The position numbers were made by a program, and so were the translations under genes. Source: Methylococcales bacterium (GTDB lineage Bacteria > Pseudomonadota > Gammaproteobacteria > Methylococcales > Methylomonadaceae). From it: DNA of 64,000 nucleotides. Below the pieces are notes generated by a model. The model worked only from the letters and a program-made list of their open reading frames with translations, was not told where the DNA came from and made no database searches. Below are positions 8,963-18,374 of the stretch, in pieces; within the stretch, counting starts at the first letter, position 1, and each line of letters begins with the position of its first letter. The stretch lies in the NCBI GenBank assembly GCA_026398895.1, contig JAPLRZ010000044.1, positions 122,115-186,114 on the forward strand, given 5' to 3'.

Positions 8963-9712
8963 ATGACCATATTAGCGTTATATAGTATTAAAGGCGGTGT
9001 TGGTAAAACGGCAAGTGCGGTTAATTTAGCCTTTATTGCCGCGCGTAGTGGCTATAAAACACTGATATGGGATTTAGACCCACAAGGTGCGAGCAGTTAT
9101 TATTTTCGTGTTAAACCGAAAATTAAAGGCGGTGGTAAGGATTTAATCGCAGGCAAACAACCACTAGATGGGCTAATTAAAGGCACTGATTTTGATAATC
9201 TGGATTTACTACCCGCAGATTTTTCTTTTCGCAATCTGGATTTGCTGTTGGATGAGAAGAAAAAACCGACTAGGCAATTAAAAAAACTGCTAAAACCGCT
9301 GATAACAGACTACGATTTTATTTTTTTGGATTGTCCGCCCAACATTTCTTTATTATCGGAAGCGGTTTTTGAAGCGGCTGACGTATTGTTGTCGCCCATT
9401 ATTCCTACCACCTTGTCGGTAAGAACCTTAAATCAGTTACAAACTGTTCTGGTCGAGAAGCAACTAGAGCAGCTTACTTTGCTACCGTTTTTTTCGATGG
9501 TGGATAGACGAAAAAAAATGCACCTCGATATTATGGCGCATCTTAACGATACTTACCCAGATACGTTAAGCACGGCTATTCCTTATGCTAGTGAGGTTGA
9601 GCGTATGGGCTTGGAACTCAATCCGCTGGGTGTTTATAGTCATAAAAGCCCAGCAATAAGGGCTTATAACGCGCTATGGCAAGAAATTTTAACGCGTACT
9701 ACTACCCGCTAA
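8963..9712 (+). CDS. ParA/Soj-family ATPase, orphan (no parB)
   Basis: 249 residues. It has the deviant Walker A KGGVGKTASA, the A' region WDLDPQGAS and Walker B FIFLDCPPN of ParA/MinD-type ATPases. No parB or centromere-like repeat is seen next to it; mgtE starts 10 bases downstream. Orphan ParA proteins position chromosomal loci, carboxysomes, chemotaxis arrays or other cargo; which applies here is not visible. The start is the ATG at 8963, preceded by CAGGAATATCC. Confidence 0.85.
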   Translation: MTILALYSIKGGVGKTASAVNLAFIAARSGYKTLIWDLDPQGASSYYFRVKPKIKGGGKDLIAGKQPLDGLIKGTDFDNLDLLPADFSFRNLDLLLDEKKKPTRQLKKLLKPLITDYDFIFLDCPPNISLLSEAVFEAADVLLSPIIPTTLSVRTLNQLQTVLVEKQLEQLTLLPFFSMVDRRKKMHLDIMAHLNDTYPDTLSTAIPYASEVERMGLELNPLGVYSHKSPAIRAYNALWQEILTRTTTR

Positions 9713-9721
9713 GTTAAAAAT

Positions 9722-11170
9722 ATGACGCAATCATCCGTTGGCAAGCTTCATTCCGAGCTGTTTTTACAACAGCAACTGCAAGAAGTCATCACCTTACTGG
9801 AAAAGCAGCAACTGGAAAAGTCGCTGGTTCAAAGGGATGTTGCGACCACCGATTTGATTGAAACAGTCCTGTATAAGCAACAGCAAACTCGGCTGCAAAA
9901 TAAATTTGCTCAGTTACATCCAGCGGATATTGCCGCTATTTTGGAATCTTTACCACTAGATCAACGACAAATCGCATGGGAGGCAATTAAAACTGACCAC
10001 GAAGGACAGGTGTTATTAGAGGTATCCGACGCAGTTCGGCAAACCTTGATTTCAGGCATGGAGGCAGAAGAACTTGCCAACGTTGCCAGTCAACTTAATA
10101 CCGATGAAATTGCTGATATTGCTGCGGATATTCCTAAAAGAGCGATGCTAAAAATTCTGCGCTCTTTAAATGGTAAAGAGCGTAGCGATTTAAACGCTAT
10201 TTTGGCGTACTCAGAAAATCAAATTGGTTCGCTGATGGATTTTGGCATGATTACCATTCGGAGTGATTTGAATCTAAAAGCCGTCATTGTTTATATTCGT
10301 AAATTAGGTAAATTACCTAGCCATACCGATAAATTATTTGTTGTCGATCAAAACAATGTTGTTCAAGGCGTGTTGCCTTTGCAACGCTTATTGACCCATC
10401 GTCCTGCTTTACAAGTGGCGGATGTGATGGTGACGGATTTTGTGCGTTTTCAAGGCTATCAAGAAACTGCCGAAGTGGCGCGTGCGTTTGAACGCTACGA
10501 TTTGATTTCCGCTCCTGTCGTTGATGAAAACGGCAAGCTACAAGGACGGTTGTGTATCGATAGCATTTTAGATTTTGTCCGTGAAAAATCTGATGAAGAT
10601 TTATTGAGTCAAGCGGGTGTCGATGAAGAGGAAGATTTATTTTCCAGTGTCTGGAAAAGTGCCAGAAACCGTTGGGGCTGGTTATTGGTTAATGTGGTCA
10701 CTGCGTTTGCTTCCACGCGCATTATTGGTGTATTTGAAGACGTTATTTTGCACTTGGTGGCATTGGCTTCTCTCATGCCTATTATTGCTGCAATGGGGGG
10801 TAACACGGGCAATCAAACCAGTATGCTGATTATTCGCTCCTTGGCATTAGGGCAAATCACCCCTGCCAATGTGTCACGCATGATTAAAAAAGAACTGACT
10901 TTGGCTATCATTAATGGCACGTTCATTGGGCTGATTATGGGCTTAGTGAGTTTTTTGCTTTATCAGGATGTGGCATTATCAGGCGTTATGGCAAGCGCGA
11001 TGTTTATTAATTTATTAGTCGCTGTGCTGGTAGGATTGGCAATTCCTTTAGTACGGCATAAATTTGGTTATGATCCAGCGGTAGGCACTAGCGTGATACT
11101 CACAGCCATCACCGATTCAATGGGTTTTTTTATTTTTCTGGCGTTAGCGAAAGTGTTTTTAATCAAATAG
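9722..11170 (+). CDS. mgtE: Magnesium transporter MgtE
   Basis: 482 residues with the full MgtE order. The N-terminal superhelical domain (LHPADIAAILESLPLDQRQIAWE, about residues 55-130) is followed by tandem CBS domains (about 140-270) and five C-terminal membrane helices including the signature MPIIAAMGGNTGNQTSM. It is a Mg2+-gated Mg2+ channel of the inner membrane; the N and CBS domains sense cytosolic Mg2+. It follows parA by 10 bases and precedes a porin gene by 45 bases. A second Mg2+ transporter (CorA type) lies convergently downstream. Confidence 0.93.
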   Translation: MTQSSVGKLHSELFLQQQLQEVITLLEKQQLEKSLVQRDVATTDLIETVLYKQQQTRLQNKFAQLHPADIAAILESLPLDQRQIAWEAIKTDHEGQVLLEVSDAVRQTLISGMEAEELANVASQLNTDEIADIAADIPKRAMLKILRSLNGKERSDLNAILAYSENQIGSLMDFGMITIRSDLNLKAVIVYIRKLGKLPSHTDKLFVVDQNNVVQGVLPLQRLLTHRPALQVADVMVTDFVRFQGYQETAEVARAFERYDLISAPVVDENGKLQGRLCIDSILDFVREKSDEDLLSQAGVDEEEDLFSSVWKSARNRWGWLLVNVVTAFASTRIIGVFEDVILHLVALASLMPIIAAMGGNTGNQTSMLIIRSLALGQITPANVSRMIKKELTLAIINGTFIGLIMGLVSFLLYQDVALSGVMASAMFINLLVAVLVGLAIPLVRHKFGYDPAVGTSVILTAITDSMGFFIFLALAKVFLIK

Positions 11171-11214
11171 TCATTCTATATATATACAATGATCCTTTTG
11201 CTTTTTTTATAGTA

Positions 11215-12672
11215 ATGGACTTTATGTTTTTGGATAGAACCTCTTTATTGCTTTACCTGCTGTGTTTTTTCATATTTGCTAACAGCTATTCTGCCGAATC
11301 AATAGCTGATGAAGTTCCCTTCTCTTTTATGAACGCACTGGCTAAAGAGGGACTACATGATCTTAAAGACGAACGTTGGAATGCTTACGGACAGCTAACT
11401 TACATTGAGAGTTGGAAAGGCACGGTTCACGGGGCTTACAGTAATTTGAATGGTACGCCTAACTCACTTGTACCACACAGTGAAAATAGCTTTACGGGGA
11501 CTGCGACTTTTTATTTTGGACTTAAAACATGGCAAGGCGGCGAGCTTTACGTTGTTCCCGAAGTGATTTCTGAAAAAGCACTTTCTGATTTAAAAGGCTT
11601 AGGTGGGTTGATTCAAAACTTTGAGCTACAAAAAAGCGGTACTGTTACACCTATTTTGTATCGTTCACGGTTCTTTTTTAAGCAAACAATTGATTTAGGT
11701 GGTAACAGCATTCACCTCGATTCCGCACCTATGCAATTAGGGACAACGGTTGATAGTCGGCGTTTAGTATTTAGAATCGGTAATTTCAGTATTTTGGATT
11801 TTTTTGACCAAAATACGTTTTCAGGCAATTTACGCCGTCAGTTTAACAATATGGCATTTATGACCCATGCCGCTTATGACTTTGCCGCTGATGCACGCGG
11901 TTACACAGATGGTATTACTGCTGAATATTATCATGATGACTGGACTTTTCGCTTTGCCCATATAGCCGCGCCAAAAGAACCAAATCAACTGCCGCTCGAT
12001 TTTAGAGTATTTAAGTATTACGGCGATCAAGTCGAACTTGAACATCGCCACGTTTTATATCAACAAGCTGGAGCGGTACGCTTATTGGCTTATCGCAATC
12101 GTGAAAACATGGGCAGTTGGACGGATGCCTTAGCTGCATTTCAAGCTGATCCCACTAAAAATGCCACTACCTGTACAGGCTTTAACTATGATTCAGCCAA
12201 TGCCTCCGCTCCTGATTTATGTTGGGCGCGAAAACCAAACATCAAAATGGGCATTGGCATAAACGTAGAACAACAAGTTGCTGATGACATAGGTTTGTTC
12301 TTTAGAGGGATGTATTCAGACGGTAAAACGGAAGTATATTCCTACACATCAACAGATCGTTCTATCTCGCTGGGTGGTTTAGTAAAAGGCACAAGCTGGG
12401 ATAGACGTAAAGACACATTGGGTATCGGCTATGCACAAAACTGGATTTCCAAACAACACGCCGCCTACCTTAACGCAGGCGGAGTAGATGGTTTTATTGG
12501 TGATGGCAAGCTCAACTGGAAAGCAGAAAAAGGTATTGAGGTTTTTTACAGCATAAATTTAATCGGTCCAACATGGCTAACTGCTGATTATCAACGTATT
12601 ATCAATCCTGCTTTTAACGGTGATCGTGGTCCTGTCAATGTATACGGTGTTAAAGCTCACGTTGAATTTTAA
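11215..12672 (+). CDS. OprB-type carbohydrate porin
   Basis: 485 residues with a signal peptide (LLYLLCFFIFANSYSAES) and a beta-rich body that ends in aromatic/charged VYGVKAHVEF, as expected for outer membrane barrels. Internal segments such as GNFSILDFFDQNTFSGNLRRQF and DDWTFRFAHIAAPKEPNQ match my memory of OprB-family carbohydrate-selective porins. It sits behind mgtE on the same strand, but a functional link to Mg2+ uptake is speculative. The substrate is not readable. Confidence 0.72.
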   Translation: MDFMFLDRTSLLLYLLCFFIFANSYSAESIADEVPFSFMNALAKEGLHDLKDERWNAYGQLTYIESWKGTVHGAYSNLNGTPNSLVPHSENSFTGTATFYFGLKTWQGGELYVVPEVISEKALSDLKGLGGLIQNFELQKSGTVTPILYRSRFFFKQTIDLGGNSIHLDSAPMQLGTTVDSRRLVFRIGNFSILDFFDQNTFSGNLRRQFNNMAFMTHAAYDFAADARGYTDGITAEYYHDDWTFRFAHIAAPKEPNQLPLDFRVFKYYGDQVELEHRHVLYQQAGAVRLLAYRNRENMGSWTDALAAFQADPTKNATTCTGFNYDSANASAPDLCWARKPNIKMGIGINVEQQVADDIGLFFRGMYSDGKTEVYSYTSTDRSISLGGLVKGTSWDRRKDTLGIGYAQNWISKQHAAYLNAGGVDGFIGDGKLNWKAEKGIEVFYSINLIGPTWLTADYQRIINPAFNGDRGPVNVYGVKAHVEF

Positions 12673-12704
12673 CGACTTTGAAGATACAGATGTTGCCAAG
12701 GATT

Positions 12705-13991
12705 TTAACTGTTAACAGCTGGTTTTGTTGGTTTTCGATTTTCAAAGAATTTCAAACCAACAAAAGTTAACCAACCGACAATAATTAAACCTATCGAGAA
12801 ACTGGAATAAGCGATTTGCCATGGAATTCCTTGCGTCATCATCGAAAATTCTGACATACCCCCTATTCCAGCTAATACATTGAGTGGCATAAAAATAACA
12901 CTGATGATTGTCAGCCGCTTAATGTCTTTGTTCTGGTTGATATTGATAAAACCGACCGTAGCATCCATTTGAAAATTAATTTTATTAAATAAAAACGAGG
13001 TGTGTCCGTCTAGCGATTCAATGTCACGCAAAATTTCACGCACATCTTCATGTTGGGCTTTTGACAAAAAACGTCCGCGCATGAGAAATGACAAAGCACG
13101 GCGGGTATCGAGAACATTACGCCGTATGCGTCCATTAAGGTCTTCTTCTTCGGCGATAGCAGCAAGAATTCTTCCAGCTTCTTCGTCTGTCATTTCTGAC
13201 TTAAATACTTGCCGTCCAACTTCTTCTAACTCGCTATAGACATCTTCCAACGCGTTAGCCGAATATTCCACCTCAGCCGCATAAAGATCAAGTAGCACGT
13301 CTTTTGCTTCTGACACATAGCCTGACTGAGCGCGGGCGCGTAAGCGTTGCAAACGAAACACTGGCAACTCTTTACTTCTTACTGAGAATAACGTCTCCTT
13401 ATTAAGCACAAAAGCAACCGCGACATTGCGTGATTCATCCTTAAGATCAAGCAAAAAATCAGAATGTAGATGAATGTCGCCATTATCTTCTACATAAAAC
13501 CGCGCACTGGTTTCTAGGTCAGTTAAATCACGCGGATTAGGCAATTCCACGCCGAAAATATCTTCTGCCCACGCTAATTGCTCTTCTTCTGGCATGACTA
13601 AATCAACCCAGATGGGGTTGGTATCGATTAAATCTTCTTTGGTTTCGATTGGAATTTGCCGCAAGCGTCCTTCGTGAAGATCAAACGCACGAATGACGGC
13701 GTTACGATTTCGATGCTTCACCTCAGTAAATAGTTCTGTGCGTACTTTCGAGGACATAACTAAACGAATGTCTTCTTTACGATCCTCTTTAATTAACAAC
13801 CAGATAATTTGGCGATCATCGGCGGAAAACGCCTCCAAAACGCAAGCAATTGCCTCTGCATCAAGTTGCTCAAGTAATCGTTGTAACTCAACTAAGTTCT
13901 GTTTATGGACTAAGGTTTCTACTAATTTGTGTCTAGCGAGCAGATTTTTTATTTCCAGCAGATTATTTTGAAAATTTTCAGGTTTATCCAT
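12705..13991 (-). CDS. CorA-family transporter with MgtE_N-like N-terminus and GMS in place of GMN
   Basis: 428 residues. The C-terminal end has the two CorA helices (about 362-377 and 391-412), preceded by the long coiled helices typical of the CorA funnel. The selectivity motif, GMN in CorA and GIN in ZntB, reads GMS here (378-380, in AGIGGMSEF). The first ~110 residues do not look like CorA: LEQLDAEAIACVLEAFSADD followed by RQIIWLLIKED resembles the MgtE N-domain pattern seen in the adjacent mgtE product (LHPADIAAILESLPLDQRQ, then IAWEAIKTD). The gene is convergent with the porin gene. It likely moves a divalent cation; Mg2+ versus Co2+/Zn2+ and import versus efflux cannot be told. Confidence 0.8.
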   Translation of the reverse strand: MDKPENFQNNLLEIKNLLARHKLVETLVHKQNLVELQRLLEQLDAEAIACVLEAFSADDRQIIWLLIKEDRKEDIRLVMSSKVRTELFTEVKHRNRNAVIRAFDLHEGRLRQIPIETKEDLIDTNPIWVDLVMPEEEQLAWAEDIFGVELPNPRDLTDLETSARFYVEDNGDIHLHSDFLLDLKDESRNVAVAFVLNKETLFSVRSKELPVFRLQRLRARAQSGYVSEAKDVLLDLYAAEVEYSANALEDVYSELEEVGRQVFKSEMTDEEAGRILAAIAEEEDLNGRIRRNVLDTRRALSFLMRGRFLSKAQHEDVREILRDIESLDGHTSFLFNKINFQMDATVGFININQNKDIKRLTIISVIFMPLNVLAGIGGMSEFSMMTQGIPWQIAYSSFSIGLIIVGWLTFVGLKFFENRKPTKPAVNS

Positions 13992-14051
13992 TTTTTTACC
14001 TTATGTGCAGAAAGTTTAGCTATTAATGACTTGAATCCAAGAATTCAATTT

Positions 14052-14330
14052 TTAACCCTTAGCCGCACGTTGCCGTCTCGCTTCTTTGGGATCATTGTGT
14101 AACTGGCGATAACAACACACTCTATCACCTGCTTTCAAGACTTGATTTAGTTCACACACTTTGCCAAAAATACCCACCGCATTGGTAGATAGATGAATGT
14201 CAGTAAAACGTGTCAATAAACCAGATGCAACAATAGCTGATTCTACTGTCGCACCCTCATCCACATTTAACGCAATAATAAGCTGTTGTTCAGGCGTGGC
14301 GTAGGCGACTTCAATAGCAAGCAACTCAGA
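14052..14330 (-). CDS. rnfH: RnfH family protein (UPF0125)
   Basis: About 92 residues from MSELLAIEVAYATPEQQ, a beta-grasp ubiquitin-like small protein with GIFGKVCELNQVLKAGDRVCCYRQL. It partners ratA in most gammaproteobacteria, and the two overlap here, so they are co-transcribed. An alternative ATG lies 18 bases upstream. The molecular function of RnfH is not settled, although it was named after the Rnf cluster. Confidence 0.88.
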   Translation of the reverse strand, partial: SELLAIEVAYATPEQQLIIALNVDEGATVESAIVASGLLTRFTDIHLSTNAVGIFGKVCELNQVLKAGDRVCCYRQLHNDPKEARRQRAAKG

Positions 14331-14760
14331 CATATACTTCTTTAGCACGAGTGGTAAAAGAGCCTACCATAGTATTGCAAATTTGGTTGAACACCGCGCC
14401 AAATGCCAAACTCGCTAACAGTCCTGACATTTCAAATTCTAAATCTAGCGAAATTTTGCAGGCATCTTCGCGTAGTGGCATAAAATTCCAAACGCCGTCT
14501 AAGCGAGAAAATGGACCATTAAGTAAAGAAATAGTCATTTGTCCGCCTTGATCTATGCGATTGCGGGTAGAAAATGTTTTATGAAAACCCGCTTTGGCAA
14601 TTAATAATTCGGCTTCAAAAAAATCAGATTCGCGTTTCAGAATCTTCGCTCCGCCACACCACGGTAAAAATTTTGGATAAGCTTCAACATCATTCACTAG
14701 CTCAAACATTTGTTGTGCAGAATATTTTACCAACGCACTTTTTTGAATAACCGTGGTCAT
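14326..14760 (-). CDS. ratA: RatA/Coq10-type START-domain ubiquinone-binding protein
   Basis: 144 residues, one polyketide-cyclase/START domain. The start VIQKSALVKYSAQQMFELVNDVEAYPKFLPWCGGAKIL is characteristic of RatA/Coq10. Coq10-type proteins chaperone ubiquinone to respiratory enzymes; E. coli RatA was also described as a toxin that blocks 70S assembly. Its start touches the end of the upstream transporter gene. Confidence 0.88.
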   Translation of the reverse strand: MTTVIQKSALVKYSAQQMFELVNDVEAYPKFLPWCGGAKILKRESDFFEAELLIAKAGFHKTFSTRNRIDQGGQMTISLLNGPFSRLDGVWNFMPLREDACKISLDLEFEMSGLLASLAFGAVFNQICNTMVGSFTTRAKEVYV

Positions 14761-16115
14761 TACAGCACTCCTACAACGTGTAGAAAAATTAAAAATACCC
14801 CCGCTGGGGCGACATAGCTGATTAATACTTTCCAGATTTTATATTGCATAGTGGGCAGAGCCAGCTCTTGTTCGGTGTGTGGCTGTTTCATCATCCAACC
14901 TGCAAAAATGGCAATCGCAAAACCGCCCGCAGGGAGCATAATATTTGCTGTCAACGCATCAATTAATTCAAACAACGTTTGCCCGAAAAAATGCACATCC
15001 GCCCAGCGATTAAAGGACAACACCGTCACAAAGCCCAATACCCACGCCACTAAACCCGCTCTGACACAGGCTTGATCACGAGTCATCTCTTTGCTTTCTA
15101 TCAACCACGCGACCGCAGGTTCAATCAAGGCAATCGATGACGTTAACGCAGCAACCACTAACATAATAAAAAACAACACCCCAAACAACCAACCGCCCGT
15201 CATATTACCAAAAGCAATCGGTAAAGTTTCAAATACTAAACCAGGTCCTGAATCGGGTTGTAAGCCATTGGCAAACACGATAGGGAAAATCGCTATCCCT
15301 GCTAATAAAGCAACGATGGTATCGGCACTGGCAACAATGATAGTGGATTTAGCAATCGACACATTTTTAGGCAAATACGCACCATAAATCATCATTGTTC
15401 CCATGCCTAAACCCAAACTAAAAAACGCCTGCCCTATCGCGGTTAACACCACTTTGCCCGTGATTTTACTGAAATCTGGACTGAATAAAAAATGTAGCCC
15501 TTGTGAATAACCGCTAGTGGTCATTGCGTAACCGACTAACAAAAACATCATGACAAACAACACAGGCATTAACATCTGCACCGCTCGCTCTAAACCATTA
15601 CGAATACCTTTAGAAACGATGATCATGGTTGCCAGCATAAAAAATGAATGCCAAAAAATCAACCGTATTGGGCTACTGATAAACTCAGCAAACATCACGC
15701 TGGTTTTCTGTGCATCACTGCCAAAAAAATCACCCATCACCGCTTTCAGAGTATAAGCCGAAGCCCAACCCGCAATCACACTGTAATACGACAAAATCAA
15801 AAAACCTGCAACCATTCCCATCCACGCCAAATACTGCCAACGTGTATCCGCCCCTGCTTCTTTGGTTAAAGTTTGCATAGTTGCCACTGGATTTTGTTTC
15901 GCACGCCGCCCCAGCATGGTTTCTGCCATCATAATCGGAATACCCATCAACACCACACACACCACATACACCATTACAAACGCACTACCGCCATTTTCCC
16001 CCGCAATATACGGGAACTTCCAAATATTCCCCAGCCCCACCGCTGAACCAGTAGCCGCTAAAATAAACGCGAAACGGGATGACCATTCGCCGTGTAGTGA
16101 TTGTTTGTCTATCAT
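14760..16115 (-). CDS. Sodium-dependent NSS/SNF-family transporter
   Basis: 451 residues with about 11-12 membrane helices. The N-terminus WSSRFAFILAATGSAVGLGNIWKFPY carries the NSS signature, and the unwound TM1 GSAVGLGN forms the Na+/substrate site in LeuT. Members import amino acids or related zwitterions. It is directly upstream of ratA on the same strand and lies 382 bases from the unusual lyase gene, so it might feed that cluster with an amino-acid-like or sulfonate substrate, but this is a guess from proximity. Confidence 0.88.
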   Translation of the reverse strand: MIDKQSLHGEWSSRFAFILAATGSAVGLGNIWKFPYIAGENGGSAFVMVYVVCVVLMGIPIMMAETMLGRRAKQNPVATMQTLTKEAGADTRWQYLAWMGMVAGFLILSYYSVIAGWASAYTLKAVMGDFFGSDAQKTSVMFAEFISSPIRLIFWHSFFMLATMIIVSKGIRNGLERAVQMLMPVLFVMMFLLVGYAMTTSGYSQGLHFLFSPDFSKITGKVVLTAIGQAFFSLGLGMGTMMIYGAYLPKNVSIAKSTIIVASADTIVALLAGIAIFPIVFANGLQPDSGPGLVFETLPIAFGNMTGGWLFGVLFFIMLVVAALTSSIALIEPAVAWLIESKEMTRDQACVRAGLVAWVLGFVTVLSFNRWADVHFFGQTLFELIDALTANIMLPAGGFAIAIFAGWMMKQPHTEQELALPTMQYKIWKVLISYVAPAGVFLIFLHVVGVL

Positions 16116-16206
16116 TAGGATGCCTTTTAAAACTCACAGGGTTAATAATACGGAGTAAAATAACAAAAATAATCGCTTTCGTCAGTTTTAAACGTTAAGT
16201 TGAGAA

Positions 16207-16442
<236 letters not shown>

Positions 16443-16496
16443 GGTAAAAATGCAGATTTTATCATGCTCTCAAAACACGATATGAGCCTTGGTTAA

Positions 16497-17870
16497 TTAA
16501 CCCCTTGTTGCTTCACGTTGTGTGATGACTTGCTCGACCATTTGCGCACACGCGCCTGCACTTTGTCCAAGATCAAATAATGCCTCTATTGCTTCAGGAC
16601 TTAACACCGCGCTAACGTCAGCATTTTGTAATAATGCCTGTTTAAAATGCAGTCCGCTAGTTTGCGCCTGCATCGCAATGTCATAAACAAGCGTATGTGC
16701 CGTTTGCTTGCCGACGATTTTAGCCAAGTTTAACATCACCGCTTCCGCATGAATAAAACCGTTAGTCGCCTGAATATTTGCCTGCATTCGGGCTTTATTA
16801 ATCTGCAAATCCGCCAGCAACAGCTTAAGCAAGGACAGGGATTTTCCCGCAGCGAGCGTGGCATCAGGAATAATAACCCATTCGCCTTTCCATGATCTGC
16901 CATCACGCTCATGACTGTGAACTAGATTTTCCGCGCTATGTGCAGCATGGTGTCTGACGATGCGTGATAACGTTCCCAAATGTTCAGAAATTTCAGGATT
17001 ACGTTTTTGCGGCATAGTAATACTGCCCACCGCACCGTCAATAAAACCTTCACTCAGTTCGCCAATTTCAGGACGCTGTAAATTAACAATTTCCTGCCCG
17101 ATGCGGTCGCCAGTCGCGGTTATCATGGCTAACACATTGAGCCATTCTGCATAACGGTCACGGCTACTCGTCCAAGAAATTGCAGGTGCATTCAGACCTA
17201 CACGCTGCATAAATACTTTTTGTAATGCTAAAGCATCAATACCCAAAGACGATAAACTGCCAACACCGCCGCCAAGCTGCCCCACACTCAGGCGATTTTT
17301 CAGTTCCATGAGACGCTGTTTGTGGCGATAAAATTCATCCAACCAACCCGCGACTTTAAAGCCAAAGGTAATCGGCAAACCTATTTGTCCATGCGTACGT
17401 CCACACATGAGGGTGTGTTGATGGGAACGCGCTAAGCTAATTAACATCAACTCCAGTTCGATAAGTTCAGCTAAAAAATGCTGGTGGACTTTTAACAAAG
17501 TGCGTGTGGTATGGGTGTCAGTAATGTCTTGAACGGTTGCCCCATAACAAAGCCACTCGCCGCCGACAGTCCCGCAACGTTGTTTTAGCGCGTTGATTAA
17601 ACCCATTAAAGAGTGATTAGTTTTAGCAAAACCTGCCGCGACTTCTTGCAAAAAAGCCGTATCTACCACTAGATTTTCATAACATACGTTTATTTCGCTT
17701 GCCGCCTGCATAGGGATTAAACCAAACTCAGCTTGTACGCTTGCCAAGACATTCATGACCTCTACCCACCCTTTTACGCGGTTTTGTTCAGCAAATAAAC
17801 TGCGTGTGTGCGGCTCTGCCCACGCTGCCCCGTAAATAGTGGAATCACTTAAATGAACTGAATCAATCAT
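16497..17870 (-). CDS. Aspartase/fumarase-superfamily lyase of unknown substrate
   Basis: About 457 residues from the ATG at 17870, which has GAGG 7 bases upstream (a longer in-frame start at 17897 is less likely). The three superfamily signatures are present: GATVQDITDT (110-119), GRTHGQIGLPITFG (157-170) and the mobile catalytic loop GSITMPQKRNPE (282-293). These enzymes do beta-elimination or addition on succinyl-like substrates. Closest in feel are adenylosuccinate-lyase/carboxymuconate-cycloisomerase-like members, but purine genes are absent. It is divergent from a PLP-enzyme gene across a 504-base region holding a MITE. Aspartase/fumarase homologues plus a D-cysteine-desulfhydrase homologue also occur together in the Xanthobacter coenzyme M biosynthesis genes (xcbC/D and xcbE). 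Whether this is an orthologue is untested. Confidence 0.8.
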   Translation of the reverse strand: MIDSVHLSDSTIYGAAWAEPHTRSLFAEQNRVKGWVEVMNVLASVQAEFGLIPMQAASEINVCYENLVVDTAFLQEVAAGFAKTNHSLMGLINALKQRCGTVGGEWLCYGATVQDITDTHTTRTLLKVHQHFLAELIELELMLISLARSHQHTLMCGRTHGQIGLPITFGFKVAGWLDEFYRHKQRLMELKNRLSVGQLGGGVGSLSSLGIDALALQKVFMQRVGLNAPAISWTSSRDRYAEWLNVLAMITATGDRIGQEIVNLQRPEIGELSEGFIDGAVGSITMPQKRNPEISEHLGTLSRIVRHHAAHSAENLVHSHERDGRSWKGEWVIIPDATLAAGKSLSLLKLLLADLQINKARMQANIQATNGFIHAEAVMLNLAKIVGKQTAHTLVYDIAMQAQTSGLHFKQALLQNADVSAVLSPEAIEALFDLGQSAGACAQMVEQVITQREATRG

Positions 17871-17942
17871 GATGGACCTCAAACAAAAAAGTAACATAGA
17901 CTTTCATTATATTTCGCATAATAATTATGATGCTATAGTAAG

Positions 17943-18145
17943 CTTTGGTGCTAGTTTAAATTAAGCAGCTAAAACAGTAAGCGATTGTTTTTAATGGAGT
18001 CCAATAGCTTTAGCTAGTGCTGATTTGTAAAAAGCTGACGCTTTTTGACTCCTATTCCCTGCTAATAGCGGTAAACAAAAAAATGTTTTAATCACAACAC
18101 ATTGATTTATTTTGTTTATTTTTATGGAGCTAACTAGCACCAAAG
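17943..18145 (-). mobile_element. Family-B MITE, copy 1 (carries a nested family-C unit)
   Basis: About 203 bp with terminal inverted repeats CTTTGGTGCTAGTT / AACTAGCACCAAAG. It is nearly identical over its length to the inverted copy at 43874-44077. Inside, 17996-18052 is a family-C double hairpin. It has no coding capacity and lies in the divergent promoter region between the lyase and PLP genes, so it could affect their expression. Confidence 0.85.
17996..18052. repeat. Family-C 57-bp double hairpin, nested in MITE B copy 1
   Basis: GGAGTC and GACTCC bound two short hairpin arms, CAATAGCTTTAGCTA and AAAAAGCTGACGCTTTTT. The first arm is slightly degenerate compared with copy 2. Confidence 0.8.
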
Positions 18146-18374
18146 GTTTATATCACGGAGTATCTAGCCATGACCACAGAAGACATTATCACCTATACAA
18201 AAATTGGTAAATTATGAATTTTGAAATAGAGAATATTTATTTAACGTTCAATTACTTATCAAAAATATTATCGCCAGTTTTGAAATCGATATTTCGTCTG
18301 TGCGCCACTGATACCAAGAGTTTCAGTACGGTCACAGGACAAACCGTTCTTTTGGTGTGTAACCCCAACAAAGC
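18146..18374. other. Region upstream of the PLP-enzyme gene
   Basis: About 230 bases without a convincing gene. A 15-codon ORF at 18171-18218 (MTTEDIITYTKIGKL) might be a fragment of a DNA-binding or excisionase-type protein. I see no clear sigma70 promoter or riboswitch fold. It presumably holds the promoter for the 18375 gene. Confidence 0.3.
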
